Shown here piece by piece: positions 1 through 11,490 of a DNA stretch of 64,000 nucleotides. Every line of letters starts with the position of its first letter. Positions within the stretch are counted from its first letter, which is position 1. The translations under genes and the position numbers were made by a program. Under the pieces are notes generated by a model. It was not told the origin of the DNA. It made no database searches and was given only the letters and a program-made list of their open reading frames with translations. The stretch spans positions 345,001 to 409,000 of the forward strand of contig JAREIK010012209.1 of NCBI GenBank assembly GCA_029783825.1, in the 5' to 3' direction. The stretch is from Sapria himalayana (taxonomy: Eukaryota > Streptophyta > Magnoliopsida > Malpighiales > Rafflesiaceae).

Positions 1-159
1 GACGCACGTGTCAAAGCGTTAAAAAATGCATTTAAAAACTATGGTCATACCAACCTAGCTCGACCCGTTTGACACGTATAGTTTGAATGTGATTTTAAAA
101 TGCTGAGAAGTGATAATGTATTATCAACATTTCTCATTAATTTTTTTTATTTCTTATAG

Positions 160-620
160 AAACATGAGATAGTTCATCAGGCATCATGTGTTAATATTTA
201 TATATAAAATATGATAACTGAGAGAAAGTATTAATATCTAATTGAGATGACTAGGACACTCCTATTTCATGGAGTATGCCTTGATGTTTTTAAGGAGTAG
301 TATTAATTGCTAGCTTTCTAATCAATCAAATATTTTTTTTCCTTCTCTCATGTTGTATCATATATTAACTTGTATATTTGGGGAAAGACTCTTACCTTTA
401 TCCCAAGATTTTTGGGTGTGCTTATTTTATTTGGAATTTATCTTCAGGCATCGAGTGCACCTTCATTGGGTGCTTAAGTACTTGTTCAAAACTTTATGTT
501 CTTATTTTTTTTGGATCATTTGACAAGGACATCTTGTTATTTTTGTATTTTTGCCGTGTTTATTAAAAGATTTTACTAAATTATTTTTTTGAGAGAAAGT
601 AATAAATATTAGTAAAATCA
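160..620 (+). pseudogene. Ty1/Copia integrase C-terminal fragment, copy 1
   Basis: Frame-by-frame reading gives the end of a Copia integrase core. 'HEIVHQASCVN' near 165-200 parallels the family's 'SCxxTPQQNGxAERKN' block, with 'TERK' retained. 'MTRTLLFH' near 247-271 and 'LINQ' follow, then 'KIFGCAYFIWNL' near 405-440, equivalent to the 'RVFGCxCFVH' block, and 'ECTFIGC', equivalent to 'KCxFLGY'. Stops and frameshifts break it throughout, so it cannot be functional. No gag and no integrase catalytic DDE core is recognisable upstream in the window. The same fragment recurs about 964 bp downstream. Family assignment rests on motif order and is fairly secure; the exact ends are not. Confidence 0.72.
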
Positions 621-1124
621 TAGTAATTTTTGGTAAACTTAGTAGAATTTGTGGTGCAAAACCTTGTAGGGGAGAGAAATATAGAGAGACATGATAATTT
701 TTTTGTCATGATTTTGGTATATCTTTCATATTTATTCTTAAGTAGTTATGATATCCCTTCTTAGTCTTAACTCTACAAAAAATAATCGTGATATCCTTTG
801 TACGCTACAACTTAACTACTAAGTTAACACAAGTATTTCATTGTACAACATAATTATTGTAGTCATGACTCTTTCTTGGAGTCATGACTATACTATCTTT
901 AAAATACTTAACGGCCTTGATATTATTTTTTCATTGCGTCAATCAAGTATTCTACTGATACAAATAATCACGATAATTTTTAGAGTCATGACTTATTTAG
1001 CATAGAGCCAAAACACAAGTGTTTTGAGTTGTAATATTATTTTAATCTATCTTTCTTCATTTTTTAGATCATTTACTCTAGTTACGATATTTCTAATGTC
1101 ATGACTTTGTACTCAATAAAAAAA

Positions 1125-1590
1125 ATACCATGACATTTTATTAGACATCATGTGTTAATATTCTTATATAAAATATGATAACTGAGAGAAAAAACTAATA
1201 TCTAATTAAGATGACTAGGACACTCCTATTTTATGGAGTATGCCTTGTTATTTTTGAGGAGTAGTATTAATTGCTAGCTTTCTAATCAATCAAATATTTT
1301 TTTTCATTCTCTCATGTTGTATCATATATTAACTTGTATACCTGGGAGAAAGATTTACTTTTATCCTTAGATTTTTGGGTTTGCTTATTTTATTTATAAG
1401 TTCTCTTTAGGCATCAAGTGCCCCTTCATCGGGTGCTTAAGTACTTGTTCGAAACTTTATGTTTCAACTTTTTTAGATTATTTGACAAGGATATATTATA
1501 GTTTTTGTATTTTTTGTAGTGTTTATTGAAAGATTTTACTAAATTATTTTTTTGAGAGAAATTAATAAATATTAGTGAAAGCATAGTGAT
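1125..1590 (+). pseudogene. Ty1/Copia integrase C-terminal fragment, copy 2
   Basis: This is the second copy of the integrase fragment at 160-620, in the same orientation and offset by about 964 bp. The same landmarks are present: a 'CVN...TER' equivalent near 1150-1190, 'MTRTLLF' near 1211, 'LINQ' near 1285, an 'RFLGLLIL'-type remnant of the 'FGCxxFxH' block near 1375, and the 'GCLSTCSKLYV' region near 1430. It has diverged by scattered substitutions and short indels. It is non-coding decay, kept here because it defines a tandem duplication. Confidence 0.65.
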
Positions 1591-1646
1591 TTTGGGTGAA
1601 ATTGATATACTTTGTAGAGCAAAACCATGGAGGAGAGAGAAATTAT

Positions 1647-1690
1647 AAAGAGTCACGACTACAACATAATTATTGTAGTCGTGACTCTTT
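1647..1690. repeat. Perfect 18-bp inverted repeat with 8-bp loop
   Basis: The arm at 1647-1664 (aaagagtcacgactacaa) is exactly complementary to 1673-1690, leaving loop cataatta. The tandem copy near 841-870 keeps the right-hand half but not the left arm, so the perfect hairpin is specific to copy 2. The stretch just downstream carries further AGTCATGACT palindromes. Confidence 0.9.
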
Positions 1691-1935
1691 CTTGGAGTCA
1701 TGACTGTAATATCTTTAAAATATTTCACGACCTCGATATTATTTTTTCATTTTGTCAGCCAAGTATTCTACTGAAACAAATAGTCATGGTAATTTTTATA
1801 GTTGTGACTTATTTGATGCAAAGCTAAAACACAAGTGTTTTGAATAGTAATATTATTGTCATCTATCTCTCTTAATTCTTTAGATTATTTACTCTAGTTA
1901 CGATATTTCTAATGTTATGACTTTGTGCTCAATAG

Positions 1936-2198
1936 AAGAATATCAAAGTTGTGATATTATTCAATATCACGCTTTTGTGTTTCAAAGTATAATAATCTCA
2001 ATCACAGTTATTCTAGTATCACAAAATTTTGCTTAGAAAATCAAGACTAAAGTCATGGCTAATTCTAGCAATATGACTTTGTATTACAAAAAAATAATTA
2101 TTTCAATCATGTCAATCCTAACGCCATGATATTTTGCTCAGAAAACCAAGATCAAAGACATGGTAAATTTCAATGTCATGAGTGTGCATTATAGAGAG
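1936..2198. other. Intergenic AT-rich sequence with TCATGAC-like words
   Basis: No coding signal was found. The stretch repeatedly uses 'atcatgactttg' and 'catgatattttgctcag' type words, continuing the sequence style of the upstream tandem unit. It ends at the hAT target site, whose left TSD copy is 2191-2198. Confidence 0.5.
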
Positions 2199-2353
2199 CA
2201 TAGTTATGAAGGCAAGCCTGAGGCGTACCTAAAGCTTATGAGCCACCACTTCAGGTTAAAATGCCTTTTTAAGGTGAGGTACAAGGGTGTGAGGCATCGA
2301 AATTGGTTGACATTGTAGCGCTGAAATTTTTTGGGCAAGGGTAGCTCTGCAAC

Positions 2354-2615
2354 ATTGGGAGAGGAAGAGCGCAAGCATTGGCTATTGGGAGAGGAAGAGC
2401 ACAGGAATTGGCTGTCGGGAGAGGAAGAGCACAGGCATCGGCTGTCGGGAGAGGAAGAGCGCATGCTTCGGTTGTCTGGAGAGGAAGAGCACAGGCGTCG
2501 GTTGTTGACAGAGGAAGAGTGCAGGTGTCGACTGTCGGGAGAGGAAGAGCACATGTGTCAGCTGTCGGAGATGAAGAGCGCAGGCGTTGGCTGTCGAGAG
2601 AGGAAGAACGCCAAA
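2354..2615 (+). repeat. 30-bp minisatellite, about 8.7 copies
   Basis: The unit resembles 'gtcgggagaggaagagcaca' plus 'ggcatcggct'; starts fall at 2354, 2384, 2414 and so on, with one unit short by 1 bp near 2565. Because the unit is exactly ten codons, all three frames of the array stay open and give repeat peptides; in one frame this is (G)EEEHRxRLS. That is a consequence of the period and the absence of stops. There is no evidence for a gene: the array sits just inside the hAT left end. Confidence 0.93.
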
Positions 2616-3439
2616 ATTGGATTTGTTTTTATTTTTGGGCTGGTTTTTATTTCTTTGGGTTGGTTTTTATTTTTTGTGTTGATTTTTATTTTTTGATAGA
2701 GCTCACCCCAAAATGACATCGTTTTGGGTTGTTTTTTATTTTTTTATAAAATAACACCCCAAAATGATGGTATTTTGGGGGTTTGATTATTTTTTTTTAA
2801 ATTAGAATACCCAAAAATGATGTCGTTTTGGAGTGTCAGAAGAACAAGATTCAAAGAACTATATTTTTTTTGTTTTTCATATTTTTGTAGTGATTTTTTG
2901 AAAAAAAAATGTAGAGAAAAATTTTCAAAAAAAATCTTTAAAATAAACGAAAATTTTTTTTCAACAATCTTTGAAAAAAAATACGAATATTCTAGAAACC
3001 TAATGTAAAAAATTGAAAAAAAAATAAAAATTAAGAAACCTTGTTTTTTTTCTTATTTTTGTTGTGAAAATAATTTTTTTTAAAGTAGAGAAATATTTTC
3101 AAAAAATTCTTTAAAATAGAGGAAAAATTTTTACAAAAAACTTTGAAAAGAATATGAAAATTTCAGAAACTTTAAGTAAAAAAGAGAAAAAAATCTGAAA
3201 ATTATAAAAACTTATGAAACAATTAGAAAAAAAAAATTTAAAATAATTTTAATTATTTGTTAATCATTGATTATGTTTATAATTTATAGATTTATAATAT
3301 AAATTATATTATGTCTATTTTTTTTATTTTTTTTTCAATATAATTGTTATTTTATTATTGATTTATTATAAAGCTAAAGATACAAAAAAATAGACACAGT
3401 AATCTAAGTTGAAGTATAGGTCATTAGTTAAAGAAAAAA
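2616..3439. other. T/A-homopolymer-rich 5' region of the hAT element
   Basis: Long runs of A and T, with the phrase 'ccccaaaatgatgg' and 'aaaatgacatcgttttgg' repeated near 2706-2740, 2757-2780 and 2808-2835. No frame resembles a known domain. This is probably the untranslated leader of the transposon. Confidence 0.45.
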
Positions 3440-5990
3440 TTTGGGATGAAAATATATCTGTTTATTGAATGAGAAAGATACAAATACGTTCATTTGTATT
3501 TTTTGTAATAAAATAACTAATAGAAGAATTTATAGATAAAAGAAATACCTTCTTGGAGGATTTAGAAATTTTAAAAAGTATACAAGATGTCCCAAACATG
3601 TTAAGAAAGAAATAAAAAATTATATGCTAGTCAAAAAAATTCAAAAAAATCAAATAAGTTTTGGAAGTTATAATGTGAATAAGTATATGTTTGAGTTTCA
3701 AGAGTAAGATGATGAGGACTCGAGGTTACTAGCAAAATGGGAAGAAAGAATATTTCTAGTGGTGGTAGCACTGGAAGGGAAGTGGTGGTAGTGGTACTAA
3801 TAGTAGTAGTTGCATAAAGAGAATAAAGCAAAAATGTCATTTGGATCATTTTTTCACTCATAATCCAAAAATGTTTATTCAAAAATAGAAAAAAATCACT
3901 CTAATTACTATCAACAATGCATACAAGAAAGGGGTTAAAGAGAGAACTAATATATTATTTTGTAGATGAATGTATGATGCCGTGATTTTATATAATGTGG
4001 TGAACTATGCTAGTTTCTAACCAATGAATGAGTCAATTGGATAATATTGTATGGGCTACAAGTGACCAAGTTTTTATGATGAAATAGTTATTAGCCTCAA
4101 GAAAATATTCACTCTTACAAAGGATTCAATGAAAGACCATTTCACAAAATGAAAGAAAAATGGATGTTCAATAATGTCAGATGGATGGACTGATAAGAAG
4201 GAAAGATCATTGGTAAATTTCTTAGTAAATTCTTCAAGCGGGATCATATTTATAAAATTTATTAATGTTTCTTCTTTGGTCAAGATGGTAAGAAAATTAT
4301 TTGAATTACTTGATAGTTGGGTAGAGGTAGTCGATGAAGCCAATGTTCAAATAATAATAAATAATGCTTTAAATTATATTGTGATAGGTATTTATAATTT
4401 AATTTAAAATTTTCATTTACTTATGTACGTTAGTAATTATATCTATTATCTAATTTTTTATGTTTTAAAATTATGTAGGGAGATTTTTAGAAAAGAAAAG
4501 ACCGTATTTGTATTGGACATCATGTGCTACATATTGTCTTGACTTGATACTAAAAGATATTAAGAAACTACAACATATCAAGAAGAAAATAGAGAGGACT
4601 ATATTCATAAGTGGCTACATATATAATAGAACGGGTTTGCTCCATGTGATTAGGTGATTTACTGAACAAAAAGAGTTTTTAAGGCCTGCTAAGATTGGTT
4701 TACAACGGCCTTTATCACTTTATCTCAATGAACAAAAAAATAACTTGAGAAATATATTTACTAGTTTAAATTGGATAGAAAGTAAATGAGCAAACGAGCA
4801 ATAGGAAAAAAAATTTAACCAATATAAATTTCATATTTTTTTTACAACACTAGTATTTTGTTTAAAGGTGTCGGACTCTCTTGTATGTATGCTTCATTTG
4901 GTGGATGGTGAAAAGAAGCTTCTTATGGGCTACATTTATGCAGCCATAAAAAAGGCTAAGGAAGTCATTGTTAAAAGTTTTAATGGGAATGAAAAGAAGT
5001 ATATGAAAATCATAGAAATCATTGATAGGTAGTAGGAGGTTCAGCTTCATCGGCCTCTACATTCAACTGAGCATTTTTTGAATCCATAGTTCTATTCTGA
5101 TACAACAGGAATAAGAATGGACCTAGATTCAAAATTTTTTGAAGATATATGTAGTTGCATGTTGAGATTCATGAAAAATAGAGAATAACAAGATGCAATT
5201 ATATCATAGCTAGACTTGTACATGTATGCTAAAGATCTTTTTGGTAATGAGTTCGCCATTAGAACAAGTGAGACTAAATCATTAGGTTAATTCTTTTGTT
5301 TTGTTAATTAGTATATTAAAATTATTATATATGTTTGGTTAAATTAGGTGAAATATTCAATAAATAATTTATTTGTATTAATTATAGTTGAATGATGGGG
5401 TATGTTTGAATCAAGTATTAGTTGTTTGTAAAAGTTTGAATTGAGAGTTCTTAACCTAACATGTAGTACAGTGGGTTGTGAAAGAAATTGGAGTATCTTC
5501 GAGAATGTAAGTTGCTAAAGTAATTACATGCAATTTAATTTGTGTCATTAAATTCTTTATAATATTTTTTAAAGTAACTTAGATTATTCAAAACTAAAAT
5601 ATTAATTATAATCATGAAAATTATTAATTTTTTTAAATTCATAGCAAGAGGAGAAATATGTTGGATCATCAACATTAGAATGATTTGATATACATTAAGT
5701 ACAATCAAACCTTGATAAAAAGATATATCGAGCATTATACCATTGATCTCATTAAACTTGAAAGATATAGATGATAGCAACAAATGATTAATTGGAAGAA
5801 TGAAAGATAAAAGTGCTACAGAAAATGATTTGGTGTTTGAATGTGATGATTTAACATCGAGTGATGTTGCAAGAGCTAGTAGAGCTGAGGAGCTTAGGCC
5901 TTTAAGTATATACAAGAGCTAAACCAAGCAAAATACCAACACCAAAACCAAAGTCAACATCATCTAGCTTTAAATATAGTCTTACTCTTG
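3440..5990 (+). pseudogene. hAT transposase relic (BED finger, DUF659, C-terminal region)
   Basis: Domains appear in the canonical order. A BED-type finger starts near 3495 ('FICIFCNKITNRRIYR', with C-x2-C and the 'GGIYRFKxHL' equivalent 'RRIYRxKKYL'), followed by the 'CPKHVKKEIK' stretch. A DUF659 block at 4174-4390 contains 'MSDGWTDKKERSLVNFLVN', a match to the family's 'MSDGWTDxKxRxLINFLVN', and then 'LLDSWVEVVDEANV'. After a probable intron (about 4408-4477) comes 'YWTSCATYCLDLILKDI' near 4510-4560. C-terminal relics include 'GCERNWSIFENV' near 5475-5510. The region near 5600-5980 reads as the serine- and proline-rich tail. Stops and frameshifts interrupt every block, so it is inactive. 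Confidence 0.83.
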
Positions 5991-6450
5991 TTTGATTGAT
6001 GAAAATAAAGAAATAATCTATTTATTGAGAGAGAATGATAAAGAAGATGAGGAATGAAAGATTGATGATGGAGAAAATATTGATGAAAATTTTTTTGATT
6101 TAAATTTAGATGTAGATACATGAGTGTTTATTTTATTTTAGAAATTTGAATTTTTTGTGATGATAGGAATCACTAATGATGTTTGTATTTTTGTTTTGGA
6201 TTCTTGAATATTTGGATAATGAGAGCACTATTAATGTTTAATTTTTATATTTAATATTTTTTACTTTATTATATTTTATTATTAGGTAAAAACTATAAGT
6301 AATATTTAGTAAGATGTATAATTTTTATTTGTATTAGGTTGGGTATGCCTCATAAAAAAGTTCACATCTCAAGTCTGTCTTGTGCCTCAAGGCCCCAAAA
6401 GGCTTTTATACCTTGATGTGCCTTGTGTCTTAAGTAATTATGATAAAGAG

Positions 6451-7929
6451 TAAAGACATTAATTGTAGTCATTCATAGTGTCGTGATATTAATGTTTTAT
6501 AGAAGATTCGAAGAGATAATAAAATTACTATCTTAAGTCTGTGTTTTGACTTCCAACTTAAAATATTACATAGATCCCCAAAATATAAAAATGACGCTTA
6601 GAAGAAAATATAAAATTAAAAGAAATAAGAAAAAAATATGAGCCACACACATGAACCTTTGCCACCGCAATTTCAACCTCTATTTTGGGCAAATAAAAGG
6701 TGCACACAAACAATCCTTGGCTTGAATTAGGATTAAATAATTAAATTTTTACTTGAGTATTCATTGAGAATTTTTGAATTCATGAATTATCTCTTGATAC
6801 ATCTCGTGTAATTTTTTATTTATTGCCCAGAAAAATTGAGATTTATGATTGATAAATATATTTGTATCATGATAAATTAATGATTTTATATGTTTATATT
6901 TGTGTTTATGTTATTATTTGGATGATGTTGAATATGAATATAAATTAAAATTGAAATTTAGTATTTTTACAAAAATATAGGTATATGCATGTTGGTTGTG
7001 GCGGATGGTATATGTAAGTCATGAGAAAGACTTATTATAATATGATTAAAAAATGATAATCTTTCTAATCTTATTCTATGAGATAAACTAATATGTGAAA
7101 ACACAAAGTTAAAGTAGATTTAATCATTATAAGTATGATATTTATGAAGTTAAAAATAAGAATATATTTTAGACCAATTCATTATGTATTATCTATAAAA
7201 ACTAATTTTAGCGTAATGTGAGAGTTAAATAGAATGTATAACATAAAAGTTTCATCATAGTGTGATAGTTGTGTGTTGGTTGTAGTGAATGATGGCAAGT
7301 ATATGTCATGAAACACGTGCAAGTGAGAGAGATTATAATGACCATAATAATTCTTCAACTCATTTCATCTTGTATGACATCCATAAGTAAGATTTTTGAG
7401 AAAATATATATCAATTATCGTGTGTATGATGTTTATGAAGCTACAAATACAAATGTATTTAGAATCACATTATCTCATGTTTTTAAAATAATTAGAGGTT
7501 AGAATATAGATGCACATACTCGAAGTAATTATTAATGACTATTGACGTTTGTTTAAAATGAGTAAATATGTGAATGACTCTTGTCTGGAATAACGTGTTA
7601 CTTTGATATTAAAATATCAAGTGGAAAACTATCAGTGGATTATCCATGGTAGTGATAATTCAAGAATAATAGTCATATTGTATGCCAAGAGGGCATATAT
7701 GTATTTTCATATTAGTTTATTATTTGTTCAACAATTGAATATGATATTCATCAAACACGAGAAATATAATCACACAAAAGGATATGAGTTAATTCTAAAA
7801 TTTGAGTATCTTTTTGAAGATCAAATATATATATTTAACTCGAGCAGTAATTATTTTAGTTATAGTTGATTGAATTGTCTACATAATTCATATAAAATTG
7901 ATATTTGAATTTATATTTAATTTATTATT
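6451..7929. other. AT-rich spacer with a diverged tandem duplication
   Basis: About 6985-7200 and 7260-7480 are diverged direct copies: 'gttggttgtggcggatgg' versus 'gttggttgtagtgaatgatgg', and 'tatgatatttatgaagtta' versus 'tatgatgtttatgaagcta'. Short open frames at 7308-7502 and 7603-7869 match nothing I recognise. The position upstream of the Copia relic suggests an LTR or gag portion, but no motif proves it. Confidence 0.4.
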
Positions 7930-9160
7930 TGTGTGATCCATATATTTGTGGAATTACGTTGAATGAGAAATTATTGCTCAATAAAGTTTTGGGGTCATGT
8001 CAATTAAAGATAGTTTTGGTATCTTCACAAATTCACAATTGTAATCAGAATGAATATAGGTATCATTCATCAAAAAACTATGAGGGTGATTATGTATGAC
8101 GATGCCACTTTCTTTGAAGAGAAGTACTTTAAGGGCCCTATCCAATATAACATACTTGCATACATTGTAGCACTATGCATTTTGATCTATCTAGTTCTTA
8201 TTTTTCATGGAGTAACGGCCAACTTTGAGAAGAGTAGTGATATCTATTCTAGGAAAATCCTCCTTGAGAAGAGTAGTGAGTGTGACATTGGATGCAAGGT
8301 GCGAGTCTTCTCAAGAAGGGAAAATGTTAGTTGGGGGAGACTTGACCATCACAATCTAAATGTATATAATTAACTTATATATCCTTTGTATGTTTTAGAT
8401 AAGTCATCTATCGTATTAGTTGATCTAATTCATAGTAATGACTTAGACATTCTGATTGAATTACAAAATGAACTAAGGTATTGTTCTACCATTTATTATT
8501 TATCTTGAGTATTTCTTTATCTTTGTTTTTTATCCTTGATAGTGACAGAATACTGAATACTATTTTTGAGATATTTAATCATATAAGATAATAACATGCT
8601 ATATTAAAAGTATTGAATGCAATAACATCTAATCATATAAAAAATCTCATTTTAAAACCGATGGGGAAGCCAATAGTGGGATGCATATGAGCATATACGG
8701 TGAAGATGAGACATGAGGAAAATGTTAATCAATACAAAACTAACCTGTACAAGAGATTTTACACATACTTATGACATTGATTTCTAAAAGAATATAACTA
8801 AAATTATTACTATTAGATTATTACTTTCTATTACAGTATTACATAGATAGACTGTATATCAACTAGATGTAAGGAATACATTTTTTTATGGTGATCTAGA
8901 AGAAAAAATATTTTTACAATAACCACTAGGATTCAATATTCCTTGGAGCATAGGTATGGTGTATAGATTGTAGGTGTTTTATAGTCAAAAACAATCTCCT
9001 AACATATGATTTAGTATATTTTCTTTAGTATTTATTATAGTTGGTTTTAGGAAATATATGTCATATTAATTTTATGTTTTTTTTGATGTGGATTACGAGA
9101 TGATTATGTGATGCTAGTTATATATATCAATTATATCCTAATTATTGGGGATGTTTAGTT

Positions 9161-9752
9161 TAGAGGTGTCAACCGAGTCGGGCTGGCCCGGTCTGACACG
9201 AGGCATGGCATGATTCAGCCGTGCATGGGCTGGCTCGTCACGGGAATTTCTCTTGCTCGTGCCCATGCCGTGCCTAGCCACGGCACCAACTATGTCATGC
9301 CGTGCCGAGGCCAACTGGGCCTTGTGCCGTGCCGGGGCCAACTGGGCCTCGTGCCGTGCAGAGGCCAACTGGGCCTCGTGCCGTGCAGAGGCCAACTGGG
9401 CCTCGTGCCGTGCCTAGCTTTGCACAGTATCGTGGCTCGTTGCCATGGTATCTCGACACGAGCTGAGAAACCGCCCCAGCGGTAGAAGCTGAGCCCGATG
9501 GGCAAAACTCGCCGACCCCTGATAGTGAAGATGAATCGTGGTGGGAGGGCGGTGTGCCGCCAAATCCTAATTTTTTTTAAATTAAGGTTCGGCCCGACTG
9601 GGCCGAACCTGGCGGATTCGTGCTGCGGGCTCGTGCCGGGCTAGGCACAGCACTGTATAGTAACCGTGTTGTGCCTGGCTCGGCACGGAAGTACAGTTGG
9701 GCCGGCTAAAAACGGGCCGGGCCGGCCCGTCACGTCCCGTTTGACACCTCTA
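9161..9752. mobile_element. hAT MITE (TAGAGGTGTCAA ends), 592 bp, in a Copia RT
   Basis: The ends TAGAGGTGTCAA (9161-9172) and TTGACACCTCTA (9741-9752) are perfect 12-bp inverted repeats, followed inwards by GC-rich 'GGGCCGGCCCG'-type subterminal sequence. With these ends the flanks are gtttagtt (9153-9160) and gtttagct (9753-9760), 8 bp with one mismatch. Shifting the boundaries slightly instead gives a perfect tagtttag at 9156-9163 and 9751-9758. It is strikingly GC-rich against AT-rich flanks. It carries no transposase and was presumably mobilised by a relative such as the element at 44987-50030, which has the same ends. Confidence 0.9.
9310..9417. repeat. 27-bp tandem repeat inside the MITE, 4 copies
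   Basis: The unit 'gccaactgggcctcgtgccg' plus 'tgcagag' starts at 9310, 9337, 9364 and 9391. Copies 2-4 are nearly identical, so the array expanded recently relative to the age of the MITE. A 27-bp period is nine codons, which explains the open frames on both strands here; no gene is implied. Confidence 0.95.
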
Positions 9753-10679
9753 GTTTAGCTGCTTATGTCCTTGCTGACAATATTTCTAGAGGTTGAGTTT
9801 GGGATATTTTTTTTGGGATATTTAAGTTATTTTTTTGATACTGAGATCAAATATTTGAAGAGACATAATCTTTCTTTTTTAGATGAGATATATTTTAGAT
9901 ATTTTATTTGAACTCGATATCTTTGGATGTGTACTTATTGACTCATTAAATTTAAGTATAGATTTATTTTTATATATTGAGTCATTAGTTGACTCTATTA
10001 GATATAAGATGATTGTTGAAAATTTAAACTGTATGATAATAATTAAATCATATTATTTATATTGTCTATATAGTTGTTTATTTTTAAAACTTTTCTAAAC
10101 AAATTTATATAGATATGGTACTTAGAATTATCAAGTATGTGAAAAAAATTATAAGATATGAGATTATGCTTAGAGATTATGGGCATAGTTGGGTAGTAGC
10201 ATATTCAGATTATAGTTGAGCTCATGTAATTATAGAGAGGAGATCCATCACAGAATTTTGTGTTTTTTTTGTAGGTAGCCTTGTCTCATAAAGAAGTATA
10301 AGATAAATTATGCTCATGAAGTGTGTGTTTCATTGGACCAATCATTTCTTAGAAAAGTTTTATTTATCAATTCAAAAATAATAATAATTTATTGTGATAA
10401 CTTGCTAGTTCGATATATTGTAATCAACCTAAATACCCAATATTTTATGAGTAGACAAAACATATTAAAATTGATTATCACTTTATCCAAGGAAAGATCA
10501 CTGATCATTCGATCGCAATAACATATTTACTATCAGTGATCAAACTATAAGCATCTTCATAAATACTGACAGAGAATGACAAGTTATTTTTTTTCAAGCT
10601 AATAATTTGACATGTATGCCCAACTTAAAGGAAAATATTGATTTTTAATTTATGTTTTATTATTTTATTTGTTTTTTTA

Positions 10680-11490
10680 TTATTTTAGAGCACATAATTT
10701 ATGAGTTGTCTCATATTATATATATATATATATAGGGAGAGAGAGAGAGAGTGAGAGTGAGTGTGTGTGTGTGTTTTATTCTAATTTAACTTTCAGTTTT
10801 ATAAAATTTTATTTTTCATTTTTATCCTCTTTTTTCTCTCTCTCCTTTCTTTTTTGTTGCCGATAGTAAGCCTTTGGATAGATTTAAAGGATTCAACTAA
10901 CCCTAAATAATCCAGCTACTAAAAAATAAATTAGAGTTTCTGTCAAACCCTTTTTTTGAATTCCATCACACAAATACTCCATTGTTTCCTGACTTTCGGC
11001 TATGTGTATTTCCTATGTGGCATCCACATAGTGGTTGTCGATGCTTCCCTCTTTTTTCACCATCAATTGCACATAGTAGGTGTACAACACTCTTTTCTTT
11101 TTGTGCGTCTTTCATTTAGGATTTGTGGCACTTAGCCACACATATATGCAATAGGATTTATTTTTTCCTAGAGTATTCCCTTTGATTCCATGGTGGACCT
11201 TGGGGCATATAAATGAACAATGAGAGATAATACACACACAAATTAAAGTATAATTAATGCCCTTATATAATAAGAAAATATGATTGAGGCAGTCCTCTGT
11301 TCGGGCACTCTCATTAATAATGCAGAAAAAATAAAAACAGTAATAAAAAACTATAAAATCGTGAACTATTAACAATATGCATGAAATCATGTTAAAAGAT
11401 GAATTTCAGAATCAGTTTGCATGAAGTGGTTTTGAACTATTGTTTGTATCTGTTCACACTAATGGAGCATCTTGTGTTTTGGTCATGTAG
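10680..11490 (+). other. LTR-like and simple-repeat sequence upstream of EXO70A1 exon
   Basis: Directly after the Copia RNase H tail, 'ttagagcacataatttatga' followed by 'ttatatata' resembles the start of the LTR seen in reverse elsewhere (36590-36640). A compound microsatellite (TA)n(GA)n(TG)n fills 10715-10775. At about 11258-11340 a block 'ttatataataagaaaatatg' with 'gaggcagtcc' and 'ctctcattaataatgcag' matches the LTR-end motif found at least six other times. The last stretch before 11490 is intron sequence ending in acceptor 'gtcatgtag'. Confidence 0.5.

Larger units (their letters stand above)
170..1935 (+). repeat. Direct tandem duplication, unit about 0.96 kb
   Basis: The block starting 'catcatgtgttaatatt' at 182 restarts at 1146. 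Homology then runs through the Copia fragment, the 'gagagaaa' stretch, the 'tattgtagtc' palindromic stretch and 'acacaagtgttttga', to about 1112 in copy 1 and about 1935 in copy 2. The two copies differ by scattered substitutions and small gaps, so the duplication is not recent. It joins a Copia integrase remnant to a flank rich in TCATGAC words, so the unit was duplicated after both were already adjacent. Confidence 0.85.
2199..6442 (+). mobile_element. Decayed autonomous hAT transposon, 4,244 bp
   Basis: The left end CATAGTTATGAAGGC (2199) and the reverse complement of the right end (CATAATTACTTAAG, up to 6442) form imperfect terminal inverted repeats. The subterminal sequence is rich in 'GAGGCG/GGCAC' on the left and 'GTGCCTTGTGTC' on the right. 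The flanks are 2191-2198 atagagag and 6443-6450 ataaagag, an 8-bp target duplication with one mismatch, as hAT elements make. Inside lie a 30-bp minisatellite (2354-2615), and then BED finger, DUF659 and C-terminal transposase relics on the plus strand. Pieces of the right end of the same family recur at 55600-56170 and 61480-61950. Confidence is high for the family and moderate for the exact ends. Confidence 0.82.
7930..10660 (+). pseudogene. Ty1/Copia pol relic: linker, RT, RNase H (split by a MITE)
   Basis: The integrase-RT linker is marked by 'VRVFSRRENVSW' near 8300-8335 and 'NDLDILIELQNE' near 8437-8475, equivalent to 'LxVYSRR' and 'DLPIALRKG'. RT reads 'FFYGDLEEKIFLQ' near 8884-8920, the 'NAFLHGDLxEEVYMEQP' block. 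After the MITE at 9161-9752 it resumes with 'TEIKYLKRHNLSFL' and 'RYILDILFELDIFGC' near 9840-9930, equivalent to the 'KYVLDLLxETGMLGC' block. RNase H shows 'RSITEFCVFFVGSLVS' near 10226-10275, 'IYCDN' near 10390 and a 'CMPNLKENIDF' tail near 10615. Numerous stops make it dead. Position upstream of EXO70A1 exon 11491 suggests it lies in an intron of that gene, but no upstream exon was found to prove it. Confidence 0.8.

Noticed and set aside
2204..2716. Overlapping open frames on both strands encoding GEEEH- or SSSPDSR-type repeats
   Set aside because: Caused by the stop-free 30-bp repeat; no start context, and it lies in a transposon end.
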